64,000 nucleotides of DNA from Argentina anserina (taxonomy: Eukaryota > Streptophyta > Magnoliopsida > Rosales > Rosaceae): contig NC_065875.1 of NCBI RefSeq assembly GCF_933775445.1, positions 1,364,001-1,428,000 of the forward strand, in the 5' to 3' direction. The notes beneath the pieces were generated by a model, which was not told the origin of the DNA, did not search any database, and saw only the letters and a list, made by a program, of their open reading frames with translations. Both the position numbers and the translations under genes were made by a program. Each line of letters begins with the position of its first letter. Position 1 is the stretch's first letter. Below, piece after piece: positions 1 through 11,628 of this stretch.

Positions 1-75
1 GTGTCTGAGCGAAACTTAATCGCTTTGTTTGCTTGCTAATCTCCTTTTGTCATGTTCCAATTCCGGGATGTGACA
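1..75. mobile_element. 3' end of an LTR cut by the window edge
   Basis: The sequence up to position 75 ends in GGGATGTGACA, matching the terminal style of the other gypsy-type LTRs here (the one at 2322 ends GGGTCGTGTCA). From about position 76 the DNA matches the host duplication seen again near 28510. The boundary between LTR-like and host sequence is therefore placed by the paralog. The rest of the element lies outside the window. Confidence 0.4.
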
Positions 76-167
76 CACTTGTTCTTAACCAGTTCAATAA
101 GGACGAACAACTAAAACAGAAGTTCAACAATATAGGAAATGAAGACAACAATGATAATTAGAAAACC

Positions 168-2322
168 TGATACGCCCCGAATCTTTTACAATTCGTTGCG
201 ATTATAGTTTTATATTTTATTTGGAACGAGAGTCATACTATGTATGACGACTCTAAAAGTTGACTTTTCGATGCATAAGTTTTACGAGGAAACTTCATTC
301 ACGAAAGTTGTAGTGTTTGTCGATACGAATTCGTAGAAACGCGGTACGCCTAAATCAGAGTTCGTTTGAAAAAGTTACGAATCAAGAAGTGTTTTGGGTA
401 TTTTCGGAAAATAGTATAAATATGGGGATTAAAGGAGAGAAAATCAGAAAATTGGAAATTTTCAAATTCTCTCGCTACTGTTCATCTCGACCCCGTGATC
501 GGCTCCGGCGCCGATCTCCGCCGTCCGGCCATCAATCGACGCGCCACCGTTTCCATTCAAACCTTCTTGCCATTCCTCGTCGATCTACAACAGATTTGCA
601 CCACGTTGACCGCCGTGCGAGGAGCAACGAGGGATGAAAATTTCTACAGATTTCATCGTCACCGTTCAAGCGTTTCTGGCGGCTCTGGAGCTTGGGACTG
701 CTACAAGTCAGCGTGATCCTCCCTTTTGGCAGTGATATAATCGGAGTTGGACACCGATTTGAGTTGCATCATGAAATTGAATTTGGTGCACTGTTCCAAA
801 TCTTTCTTTGCATTTTCCAGTCACTTCCCGGCCGATCTGGGATTCGACGGCGTCATGAAAAAGGTTTGTTTTCTGGTGATCTATATGTTTCATGTTAGGG
901 TCGAGTTGATTCGACGTGCTGGCATTATTGGAGCATTGAGTCACTCCATCGTGTAATATACGTCGATACAAACTTATCGATGTCTTAACTGTTGAATTTG
1001 GTTATCGTATGAATTAGTGGATTTAGATTATCGTTATAAAGAATAATGTGTTATTGTCATAGGCTTTGGGTTCATTTAGTGTTGGCTCTGATGTTGTGTT
1101 GTGTGTTTGATGGGTGATGGTTATGATATTAATTGTGTGTGTCGGTTGTGATGTTGTGTTTGTGATACGTTTCGTAATGGTTAGGAGGTCGCATGATTAT
1201 GGTGAATAGTTGAACTACGAGTGACTTGAACAAGGTTTTGGTGCGTAGGCATCCCGAACAAGGTTTGGGTGCAGCCACCTTTATTATATAATACCTATCG
1301 TTCTTTAATGATCTAATTTGGGTTTTGAAACGTAAACTCAAGTTGGGTTATTATAGTGGTATCAACATCATACTAGTGGAATTGTGTGTTTAAACGTTAT
1401 TTAGTTGTTTATGAACATGATGATGCTTTTGTGATGGGTTGATGTTATGTCTGTGACAGTGACTGTATATTTGTTTACGAGTAAGACTCGGGGTTATGTT
1501 ATGGGGCTTATGTCGGATACTTTGAGGAGAGTAGGTAGAACCGAGAAGAGATGGGATGAACCGGTAGAACCGAGAGAGAGGGAATGAACTGGTAGAACCG
1601 AGAAGAGAGGGGATGAACCGGCAGAACCGAGAAGAGAGGGTATGAACTGGCAGAACCGAGAAGAGAGGGTATGCACTGGCAGAACCGAGAGAGACGGGAT
1701 GAACTGGTAGAACCCAGAGGCAGGGGATGAACTGGTAGAACTATAAGACAGGGGATGAACCGGCAGATTATTGAGTCACTAGGAGAGAGGGGATGAACTA
1801 ATGGTCTCTGTAGATTGTGGAACCGAGTCGCTAGAAGAGGGAGGATATACTAGTAGACTTATGATAAAGATTAGAAATGAGAGGACTAATGACTGGTCAA
1901 GTGTCGTGTGGTTCCGTGGTTGTTTCCCGAGGGGACATTGTGTTAAATATAAATCTACACTGTTCGATGTTTATAGCATGTTGTATGATTGTTATTGACC
2001 CCGTCGTCTTAGCAGGTTGGGAGGTTGAGGTATAAGACGAGCTACGAACTCCAAGGGTACAATGAGATTAAGTACGAACATTGCATACTATGTCGTGCAT
2101 TTTGAATTATATTTATGTTTTGTGTTATGGAGGTTGTGAAATTATGGGGAGCACAGAGGCTCAAGGTGTTGAGGTTGGATCTGAGGTATTGGGAGTGTCG
2201 TTTTGTGCAGGTAGGGTTGGGATCAAACGAGAATATATGGAAATTTTAGAATACTTCTTTAAATAGTGTTCCTCGCACGACTTACTTTAGATATTAGTTA
2301 ATATTTAGGACGGGTCGTGTCA
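168..2322 (+). mobile_element. Solo LTR of a gypsy-type element, 2155 bp
   Basis: It begins TGATACGCCCCG and ends CGGGTCGTGTCA, which are imperfect inverted termini of TG...CA type. It is flanked by a perfect 5-bp target duplication, AAACC at 163-167 and 2323-2327. No gag or pol coding sequence lies inside, so it is a solo LTR left by LTR-LTR recombination. The paralogous host segment near 28600-28625 reads straight through the insertion point, so it acts as an empty site. The head (about 230-390) resembles the heads of the LTRs at 13605 and 7543, including a conserved block around TCGATACGAATTCG, so they belong to one superfamily of long LTRs. Orientation is inferred from that head. Confidence 0.85.
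1537..1764. repeat. Minisatellite in the solo LTR, about 8 units of 28-29 bp
   Basis: Eight imperfect direct units, each starting AGAACC or AGAACT and ending GATGAACTGGT or GATGAACCGGC. The purine-rich middle (GAGAAGAGAGGG) varies by a few bases. No equivalent array is seen in the other LTRs of the window, so it arose in this LTR family or copy. A 60-aa minus-strand open frame across it merely reads the repeat. Confidence 0.85.
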
Positions 2323-2327
2323 AAACC

Positions 2328-4493
2328 AAAATGGTCAGATAAAGTTTTAAGTAGCTTTGATTTGCCAACCAATGGCAACATTCATAGCTCAGAGGAGCAA
2401 TTGAGTTGAAATATGAATCTGATCAAACAAACAGATTGATTGTAATTGTGGAAACTTTTGCTTGTGAAAAGAAGTTTGAGAGAGAGAGAGAGTGAGAGAG
2501 AGAGAGAGAGAGAGAGGCAGGTTTTAGTGAAAATCGAAATAATGAAGTTGGACCTTCCAGGTTCCTTCCTATACATTCATGATTGTTTTGACACCATCTC
2601 AACTCAAAGGTGAATTTCTACATCCACAAATGTGCAAGTTCTGATCTTATTGACCTTGAAGCACTGAACAAGAAACCTAAGGCCTAAGGTTATGAGATTG
2701 ATGGTTAGCATGACACCAGCTCCAATCAGAGAAAGAACTAATATATTAGGTAATTAAGAGTTCAGTCCAGCTGAACGTCTGTTATTTTATTAACCACCAA
2801 AAACACAAAATCTAGAGCAAATAAATAGTTAAGATATTAGCCCACTATTCTTCACACACACCTTTCATATATGTAATTTATATAAATGTTTTAAAAAACT
2901 TGTCTCAAGGCAACTGAGATTTAAAAAGTTTAAAACTACTTATAAAATTCTTATGTTTTTTAGACAGTTTCACGTCTATAACTACGTTTTTTATACCTTT
3001 TACTATGTCTTAGAAAATAATTTTTTTAGATATCTTTTCACAAATATATATATATATATATATTTATTGTATCTAAATTTATGAAAGCTAGCTAATATGT
3101 TTAGATTATGAATTTCATTATATCTAAATGTAATGTATTGGTAAGTTTTCATGTATATATGTTCTATTTGTATGTATATAATCATACATTTACATATTTA
3201 ACTACTAATTTTTTCTAACATAAGGCGTTTTAAGGCTTAAGACTCTCAAGAAAACGTCTTTGGGGTACGCCTTCGCGGTTTAAAACATTGCCGCATCAGT
3301 AGAACTTTCCAGTTTCCACCCATAAACCTCAAAAAGTTCTTTTAATTTGAAGGAAGTTGACGGCAAAAACTTATTTGCCAACAATTCAGAAAGGATCAAC
3401 AACTAAGATAGAACTTTAACAACATTTAGAAAAAGGAAACAACATTATTTACGAAGAGAAAACCAAAAAGCCAGGCAAATTACTTAGAAGAGAGCCAATT
3501 ATCTTTAATGCCAGCATTCCTATCTCAGAGGACTAACTGAGTCGAAATATGAGCTTGATCAAAGAACAGATAGATTCTAGCACTAGAATTTTGCCCCTCT
3601 TTCTTGTCAAAGAAGGAGAAGAAGCCAAGCACAGTAAACAGTAACATAAGAACAAAGAACATCCTACAACAAAAGCCTTACCTCCAACTGAATAGATACA
3701 GAAAAGGATTAAAGTAGAGTGATTACCCCTATTGTAGCGAACTGCCTTTAAGCGATCAAAGCTGCTCCAGACCAAATGACCTATTTTTGGTGCTGCATAG
3801 GAAGAGAAGACTTTGTAAGTCAAGGCTTCCCAAGACAAATCATTCTGTGGTTGTGACTTGTCGCTATGCATTAATATATAACTACGTAACTATATCAGAC
3901 GCGGTGTGGTAAATAATGGACTAAAATAGACAGTGTCCCCAAAGCCAAAGCTACTTGATTCGCATTTGATTGTTGTCTCTCTTTTCCTAGAATGAGCAAG
4001 GAAACTTCTTATATCTACAGAAAGAGCAAAACGTAATTTCGTGTCCAATTTGATATGCCATTGATTTTGACCCCCTCCAATACTAGAATTGTGTCATACG
4101 TCAACCCATGAAATGGGCTGCATGTAGAAATTTGTAATCTCATGCATTACGTCACTGTATAAATCCACTCATTCTACCGAGCTATGGCCAAGCGCAATGG
4201 GCAGTGTAATAATAAATGACGATTTCGGCTCCAATAACTTCGTTTACTGAAAGCCACTGATTGGGTTTATGGCAAATGCTAAGCAGCTATAAGGTCTGCA
4301 ACACTATTTCAATTTGTAATGCAAGTCACTAAAAAAACTGCTTGAGTCTTCCAGTGAGCTGCTTCTTTTACCACCTTGACGGGTAACTTGATGGGTTTTC
4401 GAGAGCTTCAATCTTACCATTCTTACCCAGTAGAAGACTGAATTAGGTATTCAAGATGAGGAATGAAACTCAACTAGCTTATGTTTAAAGGTG
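2328..4493. other. Duplicated host segment, copy A (left part), no recognised gene
   Basis: Non-TE sequence that matches copy B at 28620-30713 in the same order, with small indels. Shared landmarks include a (GA)n tract at about 2478-2516 (copy B 28862-28882), the block ending AGGTTCCTTCCTATAC, and a block near 4100-4490. Copy B has about 100 extra bases near 28760-28850. Both copies contain a minus-strand open frame of about 100 residues (3533-3871 here, 29765-30061 in B) sharing a segment with SSYAAPKIGHLVWSSFD. The frame is not conserved past this segment and I do not recognise it. It may be part of an exon or a chance frame. Confidence 0.7.
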
Positions 4494-4498
4494 CATAA

Positions 4499-4656
4499 TG
4501 TCGGAGTTAGTGGAAATGCCCATGATTTGTGGAAATTAGTGGAATAGTTGGTGGAAATTAGTGGAAATTAGTAGGTAGAATAGTGCTAGAATTAGCCTAT
4601 ATAATGAAGTGTAATCTGTAAATGAATCACTAAGCAATAATCTGTTCAATTCAACT
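4499..4656 (+). repeat. Copia 5' LTR
   Basis: 158 bp, starting TGTCGGAGTTAGTGG and ending TTCAATTCAACT directly before the primer binding site. It is nearly identical to the 3' LTR, with only a few substitutions visible. The terminus is ACT rather than the usual CA in both LTRs, as fixed by the CATAA target duplication and by the adjacent primer binding site. Confidence 0.9.
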
Positions 4657-4668
4657 TGGTATCAGAGC
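4657..4668 (+). other. Primer binding site (initiator tRNA-Met type)
   Basis: TGGTATCAGAGC immediately follows the 5' LTR. It is the standard plant copia primer binding site, complementary to the 3' end of initiator methionine tRNA. Confidence 0.9.
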
Positions 4669-4689
4669 CTTCGAGCTCTGTTTTTTTTC

Positions 4690-5160
4690 AGGGATTTTTT
4701 TCCCGTTTTTTCCGGCCGGGTTCTGCCTTTGACCCACCCGCTGCCTCACCGGTTTTCCGGCTTCCTTCCATGTGCCCTCCGACGCTCTTCCCGTCCGGCT
4801 CCCTCACGAGTCGCCCTGCTCCTCCGACGCCGGGCAAACCCGACGATCTCCGGTTCGCACTCGACCCGAAGTAGTCTCTCCGCTCCTCGCCGCAGCCCCC
4901 CGCTCCTCGCCGCTGCTCGCCACTCCTCGCCGCTGCTCGCCGGACGTCCTCAGTCGCCGCTCCTCGCCGAAGCGTTTCCCAGATCGGTCTCTCTGCACCG
5001 ACCCGGTTACAGCTCGCCCCGGCCCGACCCGGTTCGCCGATCAAACCCGGTATACACGACCCGACCCGGTTCACCAGACCCGACCCGACACGGTCCATCC
5101 AACCCGACCCGGTCCATTCGACCCGACCCGGCCCGGTAAGAATCAGTCGTCTTTTTCCTT
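4690..5160. repeat. GC-rich low-complexity block in place of gag
   Basis: Between the primer binding site and the protease there is only a GC-rich stretch with two tandem motifs: CTCCTCGCCGCTGCTCGCC-like units at about 4880-4970 and GACCCGACCCGGT-like units at about 5020-5135. A copia gag is normally about 1 kb or more here. Long open frames exist on both strands (for example 4688-5230 minus), but they are a by-product of the base composition and repetition. I see no gag domain or zinc knuckle. Confidence 0.75.
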
Positions 5161-5219
5161 GTCTGTGCATCCTCACCGTCAGTGCAAGTGCACCAAAGAC
5201 AGATTCTTTTTTAATTGGT

Positions 5220-7542
5220 ATGGTTTTCAATATTTCTCACTCTGGTAGTTCTGATACATGGATTATTGATTCTGGTGCATCTGATCATATGACTTATGAC
5301 AAATCTTATTTTACCATATTATCCCCTCCACCCGTACCCTATGTTACTAATGCTAATGGTGAGCCATTCCTCGTGGTAGGGACAGGGTCTGTTCGTATTA
5401 CTCCTACTATAGAGCTTCACAATGTACTCTATGTACCTGCTCTATCTCATCATTTGATATCTGTTCCCCAACTGAACGTTGACGCTCAGTGCTCTGTGAC
5501 CTTTTTTCCTATGTATGTGATATTTTAGGATCTTCTCACCGGACGAGTAATTGGTCGGGGGTATTTGCGGGGCCGGTTGTTTCATCTGAATCTGACGTAC
5601 GCAGGGGAAAAACCAGGGGGCAATCTCGGACCGCGTTACTCTCCACTTCTGACAAGCTAAGTGAAATTTGGTTATGGCATCGTCGCTTAGGGCATCCATC
5701 TTTTAGTGTTATGAAAAAATCCATGCCCACGTTGTTTATTAATGTGGACGAGTCTTGTTTATGTTGTGAGACATGTGTTTTGGGCAAGAGTCATCGATCA
5801 ACTTATTCCCCTAGTATTTCAACTAAAAGTTTTCTTCCTTTTGAATTAATTCATTCTGATGTTTGGGGACCCTCTAAAGAATTTACTGTCTCAAGCATGC
5901 GTTATTTTGTGTCATTCATTGATGAGTGCACACGTCTTTCATGGATTATTCTTCTTAAAAATAAAGATGAAGTTTTTCCAGCTTTTCGTACCTTCCATGC
6001 CTCTGTCCAAACCCAATATAATGCCACCATTCGAGTTCTTCGTTCTGATAATGGGGGGAATATGTGAATCATGTCTTTCAGGAGTTCTTTAACACACACG
6101 GAATTGTTCATCAAACAACGTGTCCTTACACACCTGAGCAAAATGGGGTTTCTGAAAGAAAAAATCGTCATTTACTTGATATGGCTCGATGTATTCTTTT
6201 TAGTGCCCACATGCCTAAATACCTTTGAGGTGATGCTGTCATTACTTCCACCCACCTCATTAATCGTCTTCCATCTCATGTTCTTCAAGGGAAAGTTCCC
6301 TATGAGGTGCTTGCATCTCATTTCTCATTACCTTCTTTTCATAATCTTCATGCCCGTGTTTTCGGTTGTGTCGCTTTTGTTCATCTTCCACAACATCAGC
6401 GTTCTAAGTTGGATGCCCGTGCAGTTAAATGTGTATTTGTTGGGTACGGAGGCCATCAGAAAGGGTACCGGTGCTATCATCCTCCTACTCGGAAGTACTA
6501 TGTCACTATGGATGTTACCTTTTTTGAGAACATGAGTTACTTTTCCTCTTCTGATACTGCTCTTCAGGGGGAGAATTTCTATTTTGAAGGGTTGTATCAT
6601 GGAGAGGGGGAGACAAATGAGCCAGTCGATATGGTAACAAGTTCCGTTGAGATTACCAAGGTGTCAGCCACACAGGCACTACCGGAGGTCGTCACTCAAG
6701 AGATTCAGGCACCAGAAGCTGACAACACAACTGCCCCTCATGTATCCCGTACTACTGTTTATACCCCTGACCAAAGCTCTCCTGGTACAGAAGATCACTC
6801 ATCTGAGGTTAGTCATTCTATTGAGGCTAATAGTAGACAATATGTTTTGCCAAATAGGTCTACTCGAGGTCAACCCACAAAAAAATATGAACCTACCCTT
6901 CAGACTAAAGCCAAGTATCCGGTGGCCAATTTTATATCTACCAAAAGATTATCTAAGTCATATGAGTCATTCGTGAATCAAATATCTACTGTATCAGTAC
7001 CTAACAAAGTGCATGATGCATTGGGAGACCCAAAATGGAGGAAAGCAATGGATGAAGAGATGGAAGCATTACAAAAGAACAATACTTGGGAGCTTGTACC
7101 TCCACCATATGGCAAGAAGACTGTAGGATGTCGATGGGTGTTTACAGTGAAGTACAATCCAGATGGGTCAGTAAGCCGTTATAAAGCACGCCTAGTAGCA
7201 AAGGGGTTCACCCAGACATATGGCATAGACTATGATGAGACATTTGTACCTGTTGCAAAGATAAACACTATCCGGGTATTGCTCTCTATCGCTACTAACT
7301 TGAACTGGCCACTTAGGCAGTTTGATGTTAAGAATGCATTCATTCATAGAGAACTAACAGAGGAAGTATATATGGATATTCCGCTTGGATATGTGGCAAC
7401 TTCTCCAAGTAACTTCGTATGCAGATTAAGAAAGTCTTTGTATGGTCTTAAACAGTCACCCCGTGCTTGGTTTGGAAGATTCTCACAATTCATGAGGGAA
7501 ATTGGCTACATGCAGAGTAATTCAGACCACACATTGTTTCTC
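5220..7542 (+). pseudogene. Copia pol remnant, part 1: protease, integrase, RT start
   Basis: The aspartic protease motif DSGAS is at about 5270-5284. The GAG-pre-integrase segment has LWHRRLGHPS followed by a CxxC pair (about 5670-5795), and the integrase core has LIHSDVWGPS and SDNGG (about 5845-6060) with an ERKNRH segment near 6160. The reverse transcriptase starts with the WELV...GCRWV segment (7087-7140) and runs through DVKNAF to YGLKQSPRAW (about 7440-7470). Breaks are a TAG at 5526-5528, a frameshift near 5640, a frameshift near 6060 and a TGA at 6226-6228. The frame then stays open from 6229 to the nested insertion at 7543. Nothing suggests present function. Confidence 0.9.
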
Positions 7543-8389
7543 TGTAATAACCCGAATTTTTAGAAACTAAATGTCGAGTATTTTCAAAGTGTTAAACTTG
7601 TGAAATTAATTCAAGACGACAATTGGAGGTTTGCGACATTTCGAAACGAAAACGAAAACGTTCTCGGATCGTTTAATTAGAAAACGTAACGTTACCGCAA
7701 CGTATAGATCGACTTTTATTCCGTCGCTCGGTTGCGAAAACTTCCTTCACGAAAGTCGTAGAGCTCATCGATACGAGTTCGTGGACACGTCACGCGTTCA
7801 AATCGGACGTCGGACGCGAAAGTTATTAATGTCGGAAGTTCGTTTCCGATTTTGGAAATAGTATAAAATGAAGGAAAGGAGATTAAAAATCAGATTTTTC
7901 TAAAAATCAGCTCGGGTTACTGTTCACCCGAGCTCGGGTACTGTTCACCCGACCCAAAAAACTTCTCCGGCCGATTACTCCACCATCCGACGTCGCCTCG
8001 TGTCGTGCCACCTATCAAACTGACGGGCTCGACGAGCTCCATCTTTTGGGCTAAGCCTTGCACTCCGGCGACAACCACACACGGTGTAGCAACCGCCGGA
8101 AGTTACTGCTGTGGCGGCGCCGCCTCCTCCGGCCACCATGGCTCGAGATTCTTGGGGGGTTTTGCTTGTCTCAGTCCCAGCAACATTCCCACAAAAGGAA
8201 TCGAGCCAAATCAAAGTGTAAGTACCCGAATCAAAATTTCAATTTCTAGGGTTTGTGAATAGTGCCGAATATATGTTCTTCGGTGTTTGGACTGTTTAGG
8301 CTCGGATTTAGAACTTTGTGTCAACTAGGAAGTTGTTGGAAATGTTGTTTAGGTTGTGGTGGTGAAATTTGGTGATGATTGGTGGCGGT

Positions 8390-8690
8390 CGGTGAACAGT
8401 AACGCCGCATGAATAGTGACTGTGAATAGTACCGGTGAATAGTACCGCCGCATGAATAGTGGTCTGTAACAGTAATTGTGAATAGTAAACTGTAACAGTA
8501 ATTTGAACAGTGACATGGTAAACAGTAACTGTGAACAGTGTTTAGGTAAAACAGTACTGTGAACAGTGTTTAGGTAAAACAGTAACTATGAACAGTGTTC
8601 TGGTAAAACAGTAACTGTGAACAGTGTTTTGGTAAAACATTAACTGTGAACAGTGGTTTGTAGAAAACATTGATTAGTAACATGAACAGT
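8390..8690. repeat. Minisatellite based on ACTGTGAACAGTG
   Basis: A run of imperfect units of about 30 bp built from GTGAACAGTGTTTTGGTAAAACAGTA or a shorter GTGAATAGTA form. Shorter relatives occur in the LTRs near 14470-14560 and 17150-17200, so it is a family trait that has expanded here. Confidence 0.75.
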
Positions 8691-9337
8691 GTTCCCGTGA
8701 ACAATGTTTTATGAACAACACTTAGTTGTGCTGAACTCGTTACCTGATATTTTAAGTATCATTTTCTAAGCATTTATCGTGCTATTAGGTGACTGACGAA
8801 ACGAGTGAGGAAATTACTTTCAGGGTCGTGGAAGTTGAACGCAGGAAAGAATGTGAGTAAAATCTCACATATTTATGAATCTACCCTTGCGGAGATTCAA
8901 GATTTTTCAAGAGTTTTTAATATTGAATTACGACATGTATACGATATAGTGGATTATATATATATATATTGTATAAATGGTAATAAGTACATATATATAT
9001 ATAGTTTGCTATATTATATACTGTTATAAATTCATTGGGATTTGTCATTTCGATGACGAGAATTAAATATTGAGCATGTGATTTAATTTGTACAATATGA
9101 GGTGTGATTATTGTACGTGGTTTTAACACGGTGTTTGTTAAAACGTTTTGTCTTCGGACGTGTTTATGAAATATGACATATATATGATATAATGGATTAT
9201 ATATATATATATATTGTATAAATGGTAAATATGTACATATATATATAATTTGCTATATAATATACTGTTATGATTTTATCGTGATTTATGTCATTTCGAT
9301 GACGAGATTTATATATCGAGCATGTGATTTTGATTTG

Positions 9338-9695
9338 TACAATATGATGTGAGATTATTGTACGTGATTTTAACATTAAGATTGTTAAAATGTTGATTTG
9401 TCTTCGGACATGATTTTTGGTACAATATGATGTGAGATTATTGTACGTGATTTTAACATTGAGATTGTTAAAATGTTGATTTGTGTTCGGACATGATTTT
9501 TGGTACAATATGATGTGAGATTATTGTACGTGATTTTAACATTGAGATTGTTAAAATGTTGATTTGTCTTCGGACATGATTTTTGGTACAATATGATGTG
9601 AGATTATTGTACGTGATTTTAACATTGAGATTGTTAAAATGTTGATTTGTCTTCGGACGTGATTTGGTACAATATGATGTGAGATTATTGTACGT
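9338..9695. repeat. Five-unit tandem repeat with palindromic arms, period 81-83 bp
   Basis: Units start with TACAATATGATGTGAG at 9338, 9421, 9504, 9587 and 9668. Each unit carries two imperfect palindromes: GTACAAT...ATTGTAC, and (four units) TTTTAACA...TGTTAAAA. The related gypsy LTRs at 16900-17000 and 22380-22495 have only about two such units, so the array has expanded in this solo LTR. Minus-strand open frames across it are periodic and not genes. Confidence 0.9.
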
Positions 9696-10462
9696 GTTTG
9701 GCAAGTCGGAACCTAGCCTTTGGCCGGGCGAAAGTTACGATACAGTTAGAGCTCTAGTCTGTCTGCCTTAGTACTGCATGTGAGGTAACGGGTGGTTATC
9801 TGCTCATGGGTACTCAGATTGTTTTGGATGTTGGGTAGCGGGTGGCTATCCAATATCGGCGGTGTATTACGAGAGGGGTAACAGATGTGTACCAGCGTTC
9901 TTGGTACCCGTATTATAAATGCATTTGGGTAACTAGAAGGGTTACTTAATTTCTCATGAGCGCTTCTTTTCATATTTCTTTGGGACAACCAGATGGGCCG
10001 TCCATTGACTCATGAGTGCATTTATATTTGTTTGATTTGTGGATTTTCGTATATATATTAATATGCGAGTTATATTTTCATTTTACTCATACGAGCTGTA
10101 AAGCTTACCGGGTTTGTGTTTACAATCCCGGTGCACCAATTCGATGGTGTAGTGGATAACTCCGCAGGTGTGGATTAGCGGGAATTGACGGACCGCTCAG
10201 AGGACTTGAAGTTATTTATCTCCAGCTTGTGTGTGGATTTTGTGTGAGTATCTTGTGAGTTTGTTGTGAGGATCACACAATTCCATTTGTTATAATATTG
10301 AATTATAATTTGGGTTGTAATAATCGGTTTAACTGAGTTGTATTTTGAACTCAGAGATGATCCGCTGTGGCATTTTAAATGATTTCGATTCGTTGAAATT
10401 GTTTGGTGTTTAACGACTTTGAAATTTTGAGTTTTTAAGCTCGAAATTTTGGGGTCGTTACA

Positions 10463-11463
10463 TTCTCAAACACCAACAAGAGAAGGTAACAGCTCTAATC
10501 ATATATGTTGACGATATGGTAGTTACTGGTAATGATACTATTGAGGTGGACAGATTACACAAACAGCTTGCCACAGAGTTTGAAATGAAGGACCTAGGTA
10601 CACTCAAGTACTTCTTAGAAATTTAGGTAACCCGGGGAAGTGATGGTATCTATCTGTGTCAGAGGAAGTACATCCTTGATCTACTAACGGAGACAGGTAT
10701 GTTAGATTGCACTCCAATTGATACTCCTGTTGAGCCAAACTATCGGTTAGCAGAGTACCCAGATCAAGTGCCCACTGACAAAACTCGTTATCAGAGGCTA
10801 GTTGGACGCCTGATTTATTTGTCACATACCAGACCAGATGTTGCGTATGCAGTAAGTATAGTGAGTCAGTTTATGCATAATCCGAGTGTGGATCACATGG
10901 ATGCTATTGTGAGGATTTTGAGGTACTTGAAGTCAGCTCCAAGGAGAGGAGTAATGTTTTCTAATCATAACAATATCCTCGAGATTTGTGGCTTCACAGA
11001 TGCAGACTGGGCTGGAAATATTACAGATCGAAGATCCACATCAGGGTACTTTACCTTTGTTGGAGGTAATCTTGTTACATGGAAGAGTAAGAAATAAAAT
11101 GTGGTAGCACGATCTAGTGCTGAAGCAGAATACAGAGGTATGGCTCAGGGAGTGTGCGAATTGTTATGGCTTAGAAGTTTGCTACAAGATTTGGGTATTA
11201 AGCCTGAATGTGCTATACAGCTGTACTGTGACAAAAAGGCAGTCATTGATATCTCCCATAATCCGGTGCAACATGATCGTACAAAACATGTGGAGGTTGA
11301 TCGTCATTTTATAAAGGAGAAGCTAGACGCGAAGATCATCAGTTTTCCTTTTGTTTCTACAGAAGAGCAACTTGCCGATATGCTCACAAAAAGAGTGTCT
11401 AAAAAGGCATTTTATGATTCACTTAGCAAGTTGGGCATGGTTGATATGTATGCACCAACTTGA
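10463..11463 (+). pseudogene. Copia pol remnant, part 2: RT end and RNase H
   Basis: Continues the reverse transcriptase directly after the nested LTR in the same frame, with the catalytic YVDD motif at about 10505-10518. The RNase H domain has DADWAG at about 11000-11017 and SSAEAEYR at about 11110-11135, ending with the TGA at 11461-11463. Two further stops interrupt it, TAG at 10624-10626 and TAA at 11095-11097, with no frameshift between them. The residues around both active sites are otherwise intact. Confidence 0.92.
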
Positions 11464-11470
11464 GGGTGAG
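11460..11470 (+). other. Copia polypurine tract
   Basis: TTGAGGGTGAG directly precedes the 3' LTR, where plus-strand priming takes place in copia elements. A T interrupts the G run. It overlaps the last stop codon of pol. Confidence 0.7.
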
Positions 11471-11628
11471 TGTCGGAGTTAGTGGAAATGCCCATGATTT
11501 GTGGAAATTAGTGGAATAGTTGGTGGAAATTAGTATAAATTAGTAGGTAGAATAGTGCTAGAATTAGCCTATATAATGAAGTGTAATCTGTAAATGAATC
11601 ACTAAGCAATAATTTGTTCAATTGAACT
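11471..11628 (+). repeat. Copia 3' LTR
   Basis: 158 bp, same length and nearly the same sequence as the 5' LTR. It ends in GAACT and is followed by the CATAA target duplication at 11629-11633. Confidence 0.9.

Larger units (their letters stand above)
7543..10462 (+). mobile_element. Nested solo LTR, 2920 bp, inserted in the copia RT
   Basis: It starts TGTAATAACCCG and ends GGGGTCGTTACA, with perfect 5-bp target duplications TTCTC at 7538-7542 and 10463-10467. When the LTR plus one TSD copy is discounted, the copia reading frame continues in register, which confirms the boundaries. The sequence is the same family as the LTRs of the minus-strand gypsy element at 16090-24569, sharing the termini, the GTACAATATGATGTGAG repeat and the block around GTGCACC near 10131. 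No internal coding sequence is present, so it is a solo LTR. It must be younger than the copia insertion. Confidence 0.93.
4499..11628 (+). mobile_element. Ty1/copia LTR retrotransposon, defective, with a nested insertion
   Basis: Two 158-bp LTRs (4499-4656 and 11471-11628) flanked by perfect 5-bp target duplications CATAA (4494-4498 and 11629-11633). A primer binding site follows the 5' LTR directly and a purine tract precedes the 3' LTR. Internal order is protease, integrase, reverse transcriptase, RNase H, which is copia order. The gag region is missing, and the pol frame is broken by stops, frameshifts and a 2.9-kb nested solo LTR. The very short LTRs fit lineages such as Ale, but I cannot assign the lineage. 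Without the nested LTR the element is about 4.2 kb. Copy B of the host duplication lacks it near 31470. Confidence 0.92.

Noticed and set aside
4688..5230. 180-residue minus-strand open frame over the copia leader
   Set aside because: Arises from GC-rich tandem repeats. Long frames exist on both strands, with no domain.
9338..9695. Regular direct repeats considered as a CRISPR array
   Set aside because: Units are contiguous without unique spacers, and lie in a plant LTR.
10141..10155. TGGTGTAGTGG, matching a Pol III A-box
   Set aside because: No B-box or cloverleaf follows. It is a conserved block of the LTR, not a tRNA or SINE.
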